Counted from the first letter of the stretch, positions 1 to 6,480 are shown. The stretch: 9,200 nt of DNA from Crickella sp963642455 (GCA_963642455.1 CAVIGM010000044.1:1-9200), one strand, 5' to 3'. Translations and numbers: made by a program. Notes: generated by a model from the sequence alone, not told the origin.

Positions 1-7
1 GCTGCAA

Positions 8-556
8 CTACTTTCTTGCTGCCTTTCCGATTTCGAGGCCCTTGTTGAATGCGTCAACGTTAGGTGCGATGAGCTTAGGCTTCTTCTCGAATTTGTGCTC
101 GATGCCCTTGATGATTACTTCTTCAGGAACAGCCTGGGTGTAGCCAACATATACTCCGAGCATGATGATGTTAAGAGCTCTGTCGTTGCCCATATCGAGA
201 GCCATCTGTGTTACAGGAGCTTCGATAACATTGATATCGTCTCTTTCGATCTTGTCCTTAACGATTGTGCTGTTGATAAAGAGGTTGCCGCCTGACTTCA
301 GGTTTCCGATGAAAGCGTGAAGTGAAGGTGCGTTCATTACGATAAGGTCCTCGAGGTTGTAGCTTACAGGAGCTCCGATCTCGTCGTCAGCGATTACTAC
401 GAAGCAGTTAGCTGTACCACCTCTCATAGCAGCACCGTATGATGGGAAGAATGAAACGTTGAGGTCTGTAGCCTCGCAAGTAGCCTCAGCAAGAAGCTTA
501 CCCATTGTCATAACTCCCTGTCCGCCGAATCCGGCCATCATTATATTTCTTTCCAT
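8..556 (-). CDS. 2-oxoacid:ferredoxin oxidoreductase, gamma subunit
   Basis: This 182-residue protein is the gamma subunit (KorC/VorC/PorG type) of a 2-oxoacid:ferredoxin oxidoreductase, a cytoplasmic enzyme that converts a 2-oxoacid and CoA to acyl-CoA and CO2 while reducing ferredoxin. The N-terminus carries the family's glycine-rich GFGGQGV motif at residues 9-15, and a segment around residues 38-48 (PSYGAAMRGG) matches the conserved PSYG.E.RGG region. Length is normal for a stand-alone gamma subunit. It is the last gene of the operon, 11 nt after the beta gene, with an AGGAGG-type site (GGAGG, 7 nt from ATG). The gene is complete: its TAG is at 8-10. Subunit identity is clear. The substrate cannot be read from this subunit, so I leave the symbol blank. 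Confidence 0.93.
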   Translation of the reverse strand: MERNIMMAGFGGQGVMTMGKLLAEATCEATDLNVSFFPSYGAAMRGGTANCFVVIADDEIGAPVSYNLEDLIVMNAPSLHAFIGNLKSGGNLFINSTIVKDKIERDDINVIEAPVTQMALDMGNDRALNIIMLGVYVGYTQAVPEEVIIKGIEHKFEKKPKLIAPNVDAFNKGLEIGKAARK

Positions 557-567
557 TATGCTACCTC

Positions 568-1308
568 CTACTCCTCGTCTCTGAATACACCAAGTGGGAA
601 TTCTGCGAACATCTTATCTCTCATGAAGTCAAGAGCCTCAAGTGTTCCAAGGCCCCAGTTAGTTGGGCAAGAAGTAACGATCTCGATGATTGAGTAACCC
701 TTGCCGTCAAGCTGGTTCTGGAAAGCCTTCTTGATGTAGTTACGAGTCTTGATTACATTCTGTGGAGTATCAACTGCAGTTCTTACGATGAACTTAGGAG
801 CTGTCAGCTGGTTGAGAATCTCACATACGTGCATTGGATATCCGTGTTCCTCAGCTTTTCTTCCTTCTGGAGCTGTTGTAGCCTTCATGCCAAGAAGAGT
901 TGTAGGAGCCATCTGTCCACCTGTCATTCCGTAAATACCGTTATTTACGAAGATTACTGTGAAGTTCTCGCCTCTGTTAGCAGCCGAAATTGTCTCAGCA
1001 AGTCCGATAGCAGCGAGGTCTCCGTCACCCTGATATGTGTAAACCAGTGAATCTGGGGAGCTTCTCTTGATACCTGTTGCTACAGCGCCAGCTCTTCCGT
1101 GAGCAGCGATAGTCTCGTCGTGTGATACATAGAACTGTCCGAGTCCGCAGCAGCCTACACCCTCAACTCTTACGAGCTTATCGAGAGCACCAAGCTCCTC
1201 AGCAGCCTCACCAATCAGCTTATGAACAGTACTGTGCATGCATCCTGGGCAGAATCCCGAAATTGAACCTTCCAGGATACCCTTAGTTCTTGTATAAACT
1301 TTCTCCAT
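568..1308 (-). CDS. 2-oxoacid:ferredoxin oxidoreductase, beta subunit (TPP-binding)
   Basis: This 246-residue beta subunit holds thiamine pyrophosphate and the catalytic-site iron-sulfur cluster of the oxidoreductase. Visible motifs are CPGC at residues 20-23 and a Cys-Cys pair at 53-54. A later SCPTNWG segment supplies another conserved cysteine, so the usual cluster ligands appear present. The GDGD motif at 94-97 and NNGIYGMTGGQ at 122-132 form the Mg/TPP site. The start codon overlaps the stop of the alpha gene (TAATG), with GGAGG placed inside the end of the alpha gene, so the two subunits are probably translationally coupled for equal output. In naming schemes it would be KorB or VorA type; the substrate (2-oxoisovalerate versus 2-oxoglutarate) is not settled by sequence reading alone. 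Confidence 0.94.
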   Translation of the reverse strand: MEKVYTRTKGILEGSISGFCPGCMHSTVHKLIGEAAEELGALDKLVRVEGVGCCGLGQFYVSHDETIAAHGRAGAVATGIKRSSPDSLVYTYQGDGDLAAIGLAETISAANRGENFTVIFVNNGIYGMTGGQMAPTTLLGMKATTAPEGRKAEEHGYPMHVCEILNQLTAPKFIVRTAVDTPQNVIKTRNYIKKAFQNQLDGKGYSIIEIVTSCPTNWGLGTLEALDFMRDKMFAEFPLGVFRDEE

Positions 1309-2387
1309 TAGAGCACCTCCTTAATAAGTTCGCGAGCAGCAGCCATAACCTGATCGTTAGTAAGCAGCTGTCCACCTGATCTCAGGCACTCCTTGATTGG
1401 GCACTGGCCCTGTACAGCGAAGTCGATATCCCATCTCATCTGAGCTGGAATTGACATCTCAACGTCAAGGATTCCCTTTACCTTACCGAAGTCAAGATTT
1501 CTGAATGTGTCATATGGGAATGGGGAAACTGTGATAGGTCTGATCATACCAGCCTTGATTCCCTCAGCTCTGAGCTGCTTGATAACAGCCTTGGAAATAC
1601 GAGCAGAAATTCCGTATGCTGCGAAAACGATCTCAGCATCGTCCATCATGAACTCCTCTACTCTGATGTCCTTGTCCCATGTGTTGTACAGCTTAACAGC
1701 CTCGATATTTACAGCCTCCTGGCCTGTTCCTACTGAACCAGGTCTGCAATAAGCCTGCTGTCCAAGTGGGTGACCAATGATAGCTCTGTGCTCATAAGCC
1801 TTTCTAAGCTCAGCAATCTCCTCGTCTGACTTCATCTCAGGAAGTACAACAGGCTCCATCATTGTTCCTACAACACCGTCTGTAAGAACGAGAACTGGGT
1901 TCTCATCTCTGAATGCGAGGTCAAATGCCTCGTATACCATATCTACGCACTCCTGAACTGTTGAAGGTGCGAGTACGATCATTCTGAAACCACCGTTTCC
2001 GGAAGCCTTAGTAGCCTGGAGATAATCCTGCTGTGCAGGCTGAATAGCTCCGATTCCAGGGCCACCTCTCTGTACATTTACATATACCATAGGTACTCTT
2101 GCTGATGCACAGTAGGAAACTCCCTCACTGTACAAGCTGATACCACAAGATGATGAGGAGCTCATAGCTCTGATACCTGTTGATGCAGCACCATACAGCA
2201 TATTGATAGAAGCAACTTCTGATTCACCCTGTACGAATGTTCCGCCTACCTCAGGCAATCTTCTTGCAAAATATTCAGGGATTTCGTTCTGCGGTGTAAT
2301 TGGGTAACCCGCGAAGAAACGACATCCTGCTCTTGTAGCTGCCTCAGCGATAGCCTCGCAGCCCTTCATAAATACGCGTTCTGCCAT
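1308..2387 (-). CDS. vorB: 2-oxoacid:ferredoxin oxidoreductase, alpha subunit (VorB-like)
   Basis: This 359-residue alpha subunit binds the pyrimidine side of TPP. The canonical GYPITPQ motif is at residues 27-33, followed by QGESEVASI near 53-61, a serine-rich stretch (MSSSSSCG) and RGGPG..IQPAQQDYLQ, all hallmarks of the short alpha subunits that lack the fused gamma domain. The sequence closely matches my memory of proteins annotated 3-methyl-2-oxobutanoate dehydrogenase subunit VorB, which suggests branched-chain 2-oxoacid (valine-derived) oxidation. Related 2-oxoglutarate enzymes share the same architecture, so substrate assignment is inference. It has an AGGAGG site 6 nt from ATG, starts 15 nt after the ferredoxin gene and overlaps the beta start by 1 nt. 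Confidence 0.92.
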   Translation of the reverse strand: MAERVFMKGCEAIAEAATRAGCRFFAGYPITPQNEIPEYFARRLPEVGGTFVQGESEVASINMLYGAASTGIRAMSSSSSCGISLYSEGVSYCASARVPMVYVNVQRGGPGIGAIQPAQQDYLQATKASGNGGFRMIVLAPSTVQECVDMVYEAFDLAFRDENPVLVLTDGVVGTMMEPVVLPEMKSDEEIAELRKAYEHRAIIGHPLGQQAYCRPGSVGTGQEAVNIEAVKLYNTWDKDIRVEEFMMDDAEIVFAAYGISARISKAVIKQLRAEGIKAGMIRPITVSPFPYDTFRNLDFGKVKGILDVEMSIPAQMRWDIDFAVQGQCPIKECLRSGGQLLTNDQVMAAARELIKEVL

Positions 2388-2402
2388 TTTTTTCCTCCTT
2401 AC

Positions 2403-2612
2403 CTATCTCCATACCTCGATTGCCGCATCTGGGCAGATCTGAGCACACATTGCGCATCCGATGCAATCATCTGGATTTGCTACAACTACATAAGGATAAC
2501 CCTTAGAGTTGACTTCCTCACCAACGGCGAGGCACTTCTTAGGGCATGAAATCACACAATACTGGCATGACTTGCAGATTTCTGAATTGATTTCAACTCT
2601 TCCTTTCGCCAT
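2403..2612 (-). CDS. 2-oxoacid:ferredoxin oxidoreductase, delta subunit (2x[4Fe-4S] ferredoxin)
   Basis: This 69-residue protein is a bacterial two-cluster ferredoxin acting as the delta subunit, which passes electrons from the beta-subunit cluster to free ferredoxin. Two classical CX2CX2CX3CP motifs are visible: cysteines 13, 16, 19, 23 and cysteines 50, 53, 56, 60. All eight ligands are intact. An extra cysteine at 27 lies outside the motif. AAGGAGG sits 7 nt from ATG. The delta-alpha-beta-gamma order is the common order for KorDABC/VorDABC clusters in Clostridia and archaea, which supports the subunit assignment over a free-standing ferredoxin. Confidence 0.93.
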   Translation of the reverse strand: MAKGRVEINSEICKSCQYCVISCPKKCLAVGEEVNSKGYPYVVVANPDDCIGCAMCAQICPDAAIEVWR

Positions 2613-2652
2613 TACATTTCCTCCTTACGGTTAATAAAAAAAAGTACTTTTC

Positions 2653-3354
2653 TTAATCAACCCACGAATAGGTCAGATAGAGCTCTATTGGAAGCAAGAA
2701 TTTGTCAGTCTCCGCTTGAGCCTCTTCATAGATCTCCTTGTGAACACAAGCGCTGTTCACCGTTGTGAGCCCTTCGAAAAGCTCATCAATCTTATCCAAT
2801 CCATCCATGAATTCATTAACATTTGTTGTGTAACCCAAATTAGGGTTAGCAAGTATATATATATGGTCAAGTCTGATTGACTTCAGAATGTGCGACATGG
2901 TTCCGTCAACAGAACCAAGATCCCTCGTCCAAGGTCTATATGAATTGACCACGTATACCGGTACCGAATTGTCCTTTGACAGCAGGTGGTTGTACTGACC
3001 TGCGTATTTAGCGGCTTGCTGTCCGCCGCCTATGTCAAGGAGCGTATAATTATCCGACATAAGAGATTGTGCAACGCCCCCGATTGCCGAAGGAGCATCG
3101 AGGAATTGCTCCTGGAAGTGAATGTCCACCCCCTCTTTTGCAAAAGCGTCTTTCATATCTCTTGATCGGTACAGAGGCTTCGTCTGGTCGAGGTCAAAAA
3201 GGTCAACCTTCTTGCCGGTTCTCTCCGCGAGCATGTGCGCCACGTTGAGGACGATCTCGCTCTTGCCACTTCCCGCTTCGCCTATGAAAACGAAGTTCTG
3301 CTTCTCGTTCATTATGTCCTCGAAAGTCTTGTCTACTTCATAGAAAAGTCCCAT
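2653..3354 (-). CDS. P-loop ATPase at the head of the oxidoreductase operon, function unknown
   Basis: This 233-residue soluble protein has a Walker A motif GEAGSGKS at residues 25-32, a MinD/ParA-like DLFDLDQTKP segment near 52-61 and a Walker B-like hydrophobic strand ending in DIGGG near 111-115. No membrane segment or DNA-binding domain is visible. The fold resembles nucleotide-binding proteins of the SIMIBI group, but the signature KGG form of the P-loop is absent. I choose the ATG at 3352-3354 because GGGAGG lies 5 nt upstream; the reading frame also opens at a TTG 21 nt earlier (3375), but that would place the Shine-Dalgarno inside the gene. It is first in the operon, 40 nt before the ferredoxin subunit. 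A role in assembling, activating or regulating the oxidoreductase is inferred from position only. Confidence 0.8.
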   Translation of the reverse strand: MGLFYEVDKTFEDIMNEKQNFVFIGEAGSGKSEIVLNVAHMLAERTGKKVDLFDLDQTKPLYRSRDMKDAFAKEGVDIHFQEQFLDAPSAIGGVAQSLMSDNYTLLDIGGGQQAAKYAGQYNHLLSKDNSVPVYVVNSYRPWTRDLGSVDGTMSHILKSIRLDHIYILANPNLGYTTNVNEFMDGLDKIDELFEGLTTVNSACVHKEIYEEAQAETDKFLLPIELYLTYSWVD

Positions 3355-3359
3355 CTTAG

Positions 3360-3365
3360 CCTCCC
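3360..3365 (-). promoter_or_regulatory. Ribosome binding site deciding the ATPase start
   Basis: GGGAGG on the minus strand, 5 nt before ATG (3352-3354). It makes the inner ATG the likely start rather than the upstream in-frame TTG. Confidence 0.8.
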
Positions 3366-3380
3366 TTCTCGCCAAAAAAT

Positions 3381-3410
3381 ATAAAGCTTCGCCTCTTGGT
3401 TCAGCTTTAT
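3381..3410 (-). promoter_or_regulatory. Perfect 8-bp inverted repeat in the operon leader
   Basis: ATAAAGCT (3381-3388) and AGCTTTAT (3403-3410) are exact inverted complements around a 14-nt loop. The structure lies in the untranslated leader between the predicted start of transcription (about 3439) and the ATPase ribosome binding site (3360-3365). It could be an operator or a leader hairpin. There is no T-run after it on the minus strand that would make it a terminator. Confidence 0.4.
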
Positions 3411-3445
3411 TCCATAGTATCCGTTAGGCGATTTAGTACCCTTTT

Positions 3446-3474
3446 ATTATATGCATTTGGCAAGAAAATATCAA
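3446..3474 (-). promoter_or_regulatory. Sigma-A type promoter of the oxidoreductase operon
   Basis: On the minus strand TTGATA (3474-3469) is followed after exactly 17 nt by TATAAT (3451-3446), a 5/6 and a 6/6 match to the vegetative consensus. Transcription would start near 3439-3440, giving a leader of about 85 nt before the ATPase ATG. No other promoter of this quality is seen within the operon, and the intergenic gaps are short, so one transcript for all five genes is likely. Confidence 0.75.
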
Positions 3475-3480
3475 TTGATT

Positions 3481-3549
3481 ATTTGCTTGACAAATAAGTA
3501 ACATATATTGCAAAATACCTGTGATATCAAGCAAATCAAGGAAATTTGC
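3481..3549. repeat. ATTTGC-box inverted repeats in the divergent intergenic region
   Basis: ATTTGCTTGA (3481-3490) is the exact reverse complement of TCAAGCAAAT (3527-3536). A third half-site, ATTTGC (3544-3549), pairs with GCAAAT (3531-3536) around a 7-nt loop. The 3481-3490 box also forms a short palindrome ATTTG-CTTGA-CAAAT. The boxes lie just upstream of the operon -35 and before the divergent glycosyltransferase gene, so they could be operators for either gene. A TTGACA on the plus strand (3487-3492) overlaps the first box but lacks a convincing -10 at the right distance. Confidence 0.4.
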
Positions 3550-3550
3550 G

Positions 3551-3610
3551 GCATTTAATTACATTAAATTACATCAAATTATAACTAATCATATCACATC
3601 ATATCACATC
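3551..3610. repeat. AT-rich degenerate 10-bp periodic repeat
   Basis: Six consecutive 10-nt blocks are similar: ACATTAAATT (3561-3570) and ACATCAAATT (3571-3580) differ at one base, and ATATCACATC is repeated exactly at 3591-3600 and 3601-3610. The 10-bp period matches the helical repeat, so the region may be curved or may carry phased binding sites upstream of the glycosyltransferase. The whole 3355-3656 stretch holds no gene. Besides this it contains the operon leader, the promoter and the ATTTGC boxes. I find no convincing promoter for the plus-strand gene. Confidence 0.45.
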
Positions 3611-3656
3611 TAATTCTGCATTTACTTGCGAATTGCGTTAATTACATCACATTATT

Positions 3657-4925
3657 ATGAAGATTCTAAGTATCACAGCACAGAAGCCGAATTCCACAGG
3701 AAGCGGCACATATTTAACAGAAGTCGTAAGAGCGCTTGACAGTCTCGGCCACAAGCAGGCTGTTGTAGCCGGTATCTATGAGGACGACCTTCCTTCGATC
3801 AAATTCCCGAAGAGCGTCGACTTCTACCCGGTTATCTTTGATGAGCACAACCCTATTTACGGTATGTCGGATTCGATGCCTTATCCGTCTGCTCTATATA
3901 GCTCCCTTGACGAGGCGGGGCTTGCAGCCTTCGAGGCGCGCTTCGAGCCTGTTCTCCGAAAGGCCGTGCAGGAGCTTGACCCGGACATCATCTACTGCCA
4001 TCATCTTTTCGTTCTTACCGCGCTTGTGCGGAGGCTTTTCCCAGAGAAAAAAGTCTATGGTCAGTGTCACGGCACCGACCTCAGGCAGTTCATTAATTGC
4101 AAGCAGCTGCAGGAGCATGTGAGAGCGGATATCGCGGGGCTCGATAGGATATACTGCCTGCATCACGAGCAATATCGGCAGATTGCTGAGCTCTTCGGTG
4201 TAGATGCAGATGAAGGCAAAATCGAAGTTGTCGGCTGCGGCTACAACGAGAAGCTCTTCTACCCTGGCGACAGGCTGTATTCGAAGGCCGGCCGCTCGAG
4301 CGGTGGCTTGGCTGGCGGAAGCGGCAAGGCGGCTGACTCGGACGGCTCGAGCGGTGGCACGGCTGGCGGAAATGAAGGCCGCGCCGAATTTCTGTATGCT
4401 GGCAAATTGTGCCGCGCCAAGGGTGTCAACGAACTTCTGCACGCGGCCGCATCACTCGAGTGCGCCGACTTCAATCTCACTCTGGTCGGCGGCTGCCAGG
4501 ACGATAACACACTTGCGATCTACCAATCCGTCAGAAGCGACCGCATCAACTGGCTCGGACCACTACCTCAGAGCGAGCTTGCCGAGCTTTTTCGAGAGAA
4601 AGACGTCTTCGTTCTTCCTTCATATTTCGAGGGCCTATGCCTTGCGGTCATCGAAGCCCTTGCAAGCGGAATGCTGGTAATTTGCACCGACCTTCCTATG
4701 CGCGAATGGCTCGACGCCAACATTCCAGACAACAACATAATCTACGTCAAACTGCCGGAAATGGCGAGCCTCGACAGGCCTGTCAGCGGTGGCGAGGAAG
4801 TCCTTGAGAAAAGATTAGCGGAGGCTTTCAAGCAGGCGATGGGCAAGCTACGAGAAGAGCGCAAGCAGCCCGATATGCGCATGGCAAGATGGACAACCGT
4901 CGCAGAGAAAATTCTCACAGAATAA
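3657..4925 (+). CDS. GT4-type (GT-B fold) glycosyltransferase
   Basis: This 422-residue protein looks like a cytoplasmic retaining glycosyltransferase of family GT4, transferring a sugar from a nucleotide donor to an unknown acceptor. The N-terminus begins with MKILSITAQ and a glycine-rich loop (STGSGTYL) typical of the first Rossmann domain. The second domain starts at YAGKLCRAKG (247-256), and the donor-site EX7E motif is at Glu325 and Glu333 within PSYFEGLCLAVIEALASG. Residues 213-242 are a Ser/Gly/Ala linker from a partial 51-bp duplication, unusual for the family and located between the domains. An in-frame TAA at 3639-3641 limits the start to this ATG or one further inside, yet no Shine-Dalgarno precedes it. 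Possible targets include cell-surface polysaccharide or glycolipid; neighbours do not decide. Confidence 0.82.
   Translation: MKILSITAQKPNSTGSGTYLTEVVRALDSLGHKQAVVAGIYEDDLPSIKFPKSVDFYPVIFDEHNPIYGMSDSMPYPSALYSSLDEAGLAAFEARFEPVLRKAVQELDPDIIYCHHLFVLTALVRRLFPEKKVYGQCHGTDLRQFINCKQLQEHVRADIAGLDRIYCLHHEQYRQIAELFGVDADEGKIEVVGCGYNEKLFYPGDRLYSKAGRSSGGLAGGSGKAADSDGSSGGTAGGNEGRAEFLYAGKLCRAKGVNELLHAAASLECADFNLTLVGGCQDDNTLAIYQSVRSDRINWLGPLPQSELAELFREKDVFVLPSYFEGLCLAVIEALASGMLVICTDLPMREWLDANIPDNNIIYVKLPEMASLDRPVSGGEEVLEKRLAEAFKQAMGKLREERKQPDMRMARWTTVAEKILTE
4294..4371 (+). repeat. 27-bp direct repeat (51-bp period) inside the glycosyltransferase
   Basis: 4294-4320 and 4345-4371 are 25/27 identical, offset by 51 bp, that is 17 codons, so the frame is kept. 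They encode SSGGLAGG and SSGGTAGG in the interdomain linker. The DNA is very G+C-rich compared with the AT-rich leader of the same gene. It looks like a slippage or unequal recombination duplication. Confidence 0.75.
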
Positions 4926-4949
4926 ACACCTAAGGCGCGGGCTGAAATG

Positions 4950-4972
4950 GTATACTCTGTATACAATTTTTT
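4950..4972 (+). terminator. Weak palindrome plus T-run after the glycosyltransferase
   Basis: GTATAC (4950-4955), TCT, GTATAC (4959-4964) can form a 6-bp hairpin with a 3-nt loop, followed by AATTTTTT. It is 24 nt after the glycosyltransferase stop. The stem is AT-rich and weak, so it may instead be an operator made of two GTATAC palindromes. Confidence 0.3.
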
Positions 4973-4989
4973 ATAAGTAATTTCGCAAT

Positions 4990-5056
4990 TTTACACATAA
5001 GGCTTAACGCTTCTACAATACTTTTCGATTGTTGAAATTTCTATAATCAGGGGGGG
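4990..5056 (+). promoter_or_regulatory. Candidate promoters of the aldolase gene and G7 tract
   Basis: TTTACA (4990-4995) and TACAAT (5014-5019) with an 18-nt spacer form one candidate, each 5/6 to consensus. A perfect TATAAT at 5042-5047 forms a second candidate but lacks a good -35. Seven guanines follow at 5050-5056, where transcripts from the second -10 would begin. The aldolase ribosome binding site AAGGAA (5071-5076) lies downstream, 9 nt from ATG. Confidence 0.4.
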
Positions 5057-5085
5057 AAATTTACAATTAGAAGGAAAGACTGTTT

Positions 5086-6276
5086 ATGAATCTTGAACAA
5101 GGAATTAAATTAGTACTTAACGGCTCGAAGGCCTTTCATTCAAGGCTTATCAGCGTTTTCGGACAGATGGCGCTGAGGCTCGACGACGAGAAATACCTAA
5201 TGACAACGGAGAACCTGAAGCTGTCAAGGCTTGAGAGCGAGGATGTTGGCGTCTACGATATAAGCACAGGCGATATTGGCGCGATTTTCAGAGCAAGGCC
5301 AGATATCAACGCAATCGTAATTGCGGTTACAGCGGATTCGGTTGAGGTATCTAAGAGGGGCCCTCTTGCGGCGACCTTGGACGATCTTGCGATGCTGATT
5401 GGCCCTGATGTGCCTGTTGCAAAAAATTCGGACCCTAAGACGATACTCAAGGCTATTGCGAACAGAGGTGGCTGCTTTATTGAGGGGCTCGGAATAATCG
5501 GTGTTGGCAAGAATATGCAAGAGGCTGCAGCTGCAGTTCAGATTATCGAGAAAGCCGCTGAGGCGGAGATCAAGGGCAGCTTAATCGGCGGAAGCAAGAA
5601 GATTGATGCGAAAGTTGCCGACTCGCTGAGGCAGTATCATATTGAGAATTATTCCATCGTAAATTCCGATGACTATGTTAATTTCGTAGGCTTCGACGAG
5701 AACGAATTCAGCCTAAGAAATAGTCTTATCGAATACGGCAAGAAAATGTGCAAGGACGACCTTGTATATGGCTCTTGGGGAAATCTTTCCGTTAAGCTCA
5801 ACGATGAGGAGATGCTGATTACACCTTCGGGCATGGATTATTTCGACATCAAGCCTGAGGATATTGTTAAGGTCAACATAACAAGCCTTGAATCAAAGGA
5901 CGCAAGAAAACCAAGCACGGAGTCGCTTCTTCATGCGGCAATGTATAGATATCTTCCAAATTGTGGAGCTATCATGCATACACATTCAAACGGCTGCAGT
6001 GTTTTTGCGGCGGCACAAGCAGGCTTCGTAATTGAGGACCCTGCTCTCCACGAAATCATCGGAGATGTTCTCGCAGCAGATTATGCTCCTTCGGGCACTA
6101 AGCAGCTTGCAATAAATGCTGTCAGCACTTTGCAGCATACTCATGCGGCAATACTCGCAAATCACGGCGCGATTTTCTATGGTCCGACGCTTGATGTAGT
6201 GCTTGCAGTTGCAAACGCGGTTGAAGCTAAGGCTTGCAACCTTCTCGGATACGGCAGAAGCGAGGAAGACGCTTAG
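5086..6276 (+). CDS. Two-domain class II aldolase/adducin family protein
   Basis: The C-terminal half (about 205-396) is a class II aldolase/adducin domain: GSWGNLS at 229-235 and TPSGM at 246-250 for substrate phosphate binding, PSTE at 276-279 giving the catalytic acid Glu279, and zinc ligands His298 and His300 in MHTHS and His360 in NHG. Relatives such as FucA and AraD cleave or epimerise sugar phosphates. The N-terminal half (1-195) aligns by eye with the same fold: GQMALRLDDEKYLMT (26-40) corresponds to GNLSVKLNDEEMLIT, and IAVT (79-82) stands where MHTH is, so it lacks the zinc histidines. Total length is about twice a single-domain aldolase. The substrate is unknown. It has its own promoter candidates and a strong terminator, so it may be monocistronic. 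Confidence 0.82.
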   Translation: MNLEQGIKLVLNGSKAFHSRLISVFGQMALRLDDEKYLMTTENLKLSRLESEDVGVYDISTGDIGAIFRARPDINAIVIAVTADSVEVSKRGPLAATLDDLAMLIGPDVPVAKNSDPKTILKAIANRGGCFIEGLGIIGVGKNMQEAAAAVQIIEKAAEAEIKGSLIGGSKKIDAKVADSLRQYHIENYSIVNSDDYVNFVGFDENEFSLRNSLIEYGKKMCKDDLVYGSWGNLSVKLNDEEMLITPSGMDYFDIKPEDIVKVNITSLESKDARKPSTESLLHAAMYRYLPNCGAIMHTHSNGCSVFAAAQAGFVIEDPALHEIIGDVLAADYAPSGTKQLAINAVSTLQHTHAAILANHGAIFYGPTLDVVLAVANAVEAKACNLLGYGRSEEDA

Positions 6277-6282
6277 CGCGGA

Positions 6283-6296
6283 GGCCGAAGACGGCC
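6283..6296 (+). other. Small hairpin just after the aldolase stop
   Basis: GGCCG (6283-6287), AAGA loop, CGGCC (6292-6296): a perfect 5-bp stem 6 nt after the stop codon, upstream of the main terminator. No T-run follows directly. Confidence 0.4.
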
Positions 6297-6311
6297 AATA
6301 ATTAAATGATG

Positions 6312-6355
6312 AAAAATCGAGGGAATCAGTGTTCGCTGAATTCCTCGATTTTTTT
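6312..6355 (+). terminator. Strong intrinsic terminator of the aldolase gene
   Basis: An arm beginning AAAAATCGAGG pairs with CCTCGATTTTT around a TGTTCG loop. I count about 17 pairs with one bulge on each side, followed by a run of seven T. The A-rich start of the stem could also let it act on the minus strand. Confidence 0.85.
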
Positions 6356-6384
6356 ATAGAGATTTTCTTTGGTTCGGCAAAAAA

Positions 6385-6421
6385 TAGAGAAAATAGGCCC
6401 AAAAACGCTCGATTTTCTCTA
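6385..6421. repeat. 37-bp palindromic repeat, copy 1
   Basis: Exact 10-bp arms TAGAGAAAAT and ATTTTCTCTA enclose a 17-nt core with an A-rich centre. It is preceded by TTGGTTCGGCAAAAAA (6369-6384), which is almost identical before copy 2. Read on the minus strand, the hairpin is followed by TTTTTT, so it could terminate minus-strand transcripts arriving from rarD. Core and arms match copy 4 at 33 of 37 positions. Confidence 0.85.
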
Positions 6422-6447
6422 CTCGCTTGCTTATCACATGCAACGAG
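6422..6447 (+). other. Bulged hairpin between repeat copies 1 and 2
   Basis: CTCG-c-TTGC (6422-6430) pairs with GCAACGAG (6440-6447): eight pairs with a single bulged C and a 9-nt loop, starting directly after copy 1. It shares TCGCTTGC with the central hairpin of the array (6551-6558). Confidence 0.4.
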
Positions 6448-6480
6448 CGCGACTCAAGTCTGCGTTGGTTCAGCAAAAAA

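Noticed and set aside
3487..3517. Plus-strand promoter starting with TTGACA for the glycosyltransferase
   Set aside because: The -35 is perfect, but 17-18 nt downstream there is only GCAAAA or CAAAAT; TATATT is just 11 nt away, so no acceptable -10 exists.
3894..4442. 182-residue minus-strand reading frame
   Set aside because: Antisense to the well-supported glycosyltransferase, in its GC-rich part, with no recognisable motif.
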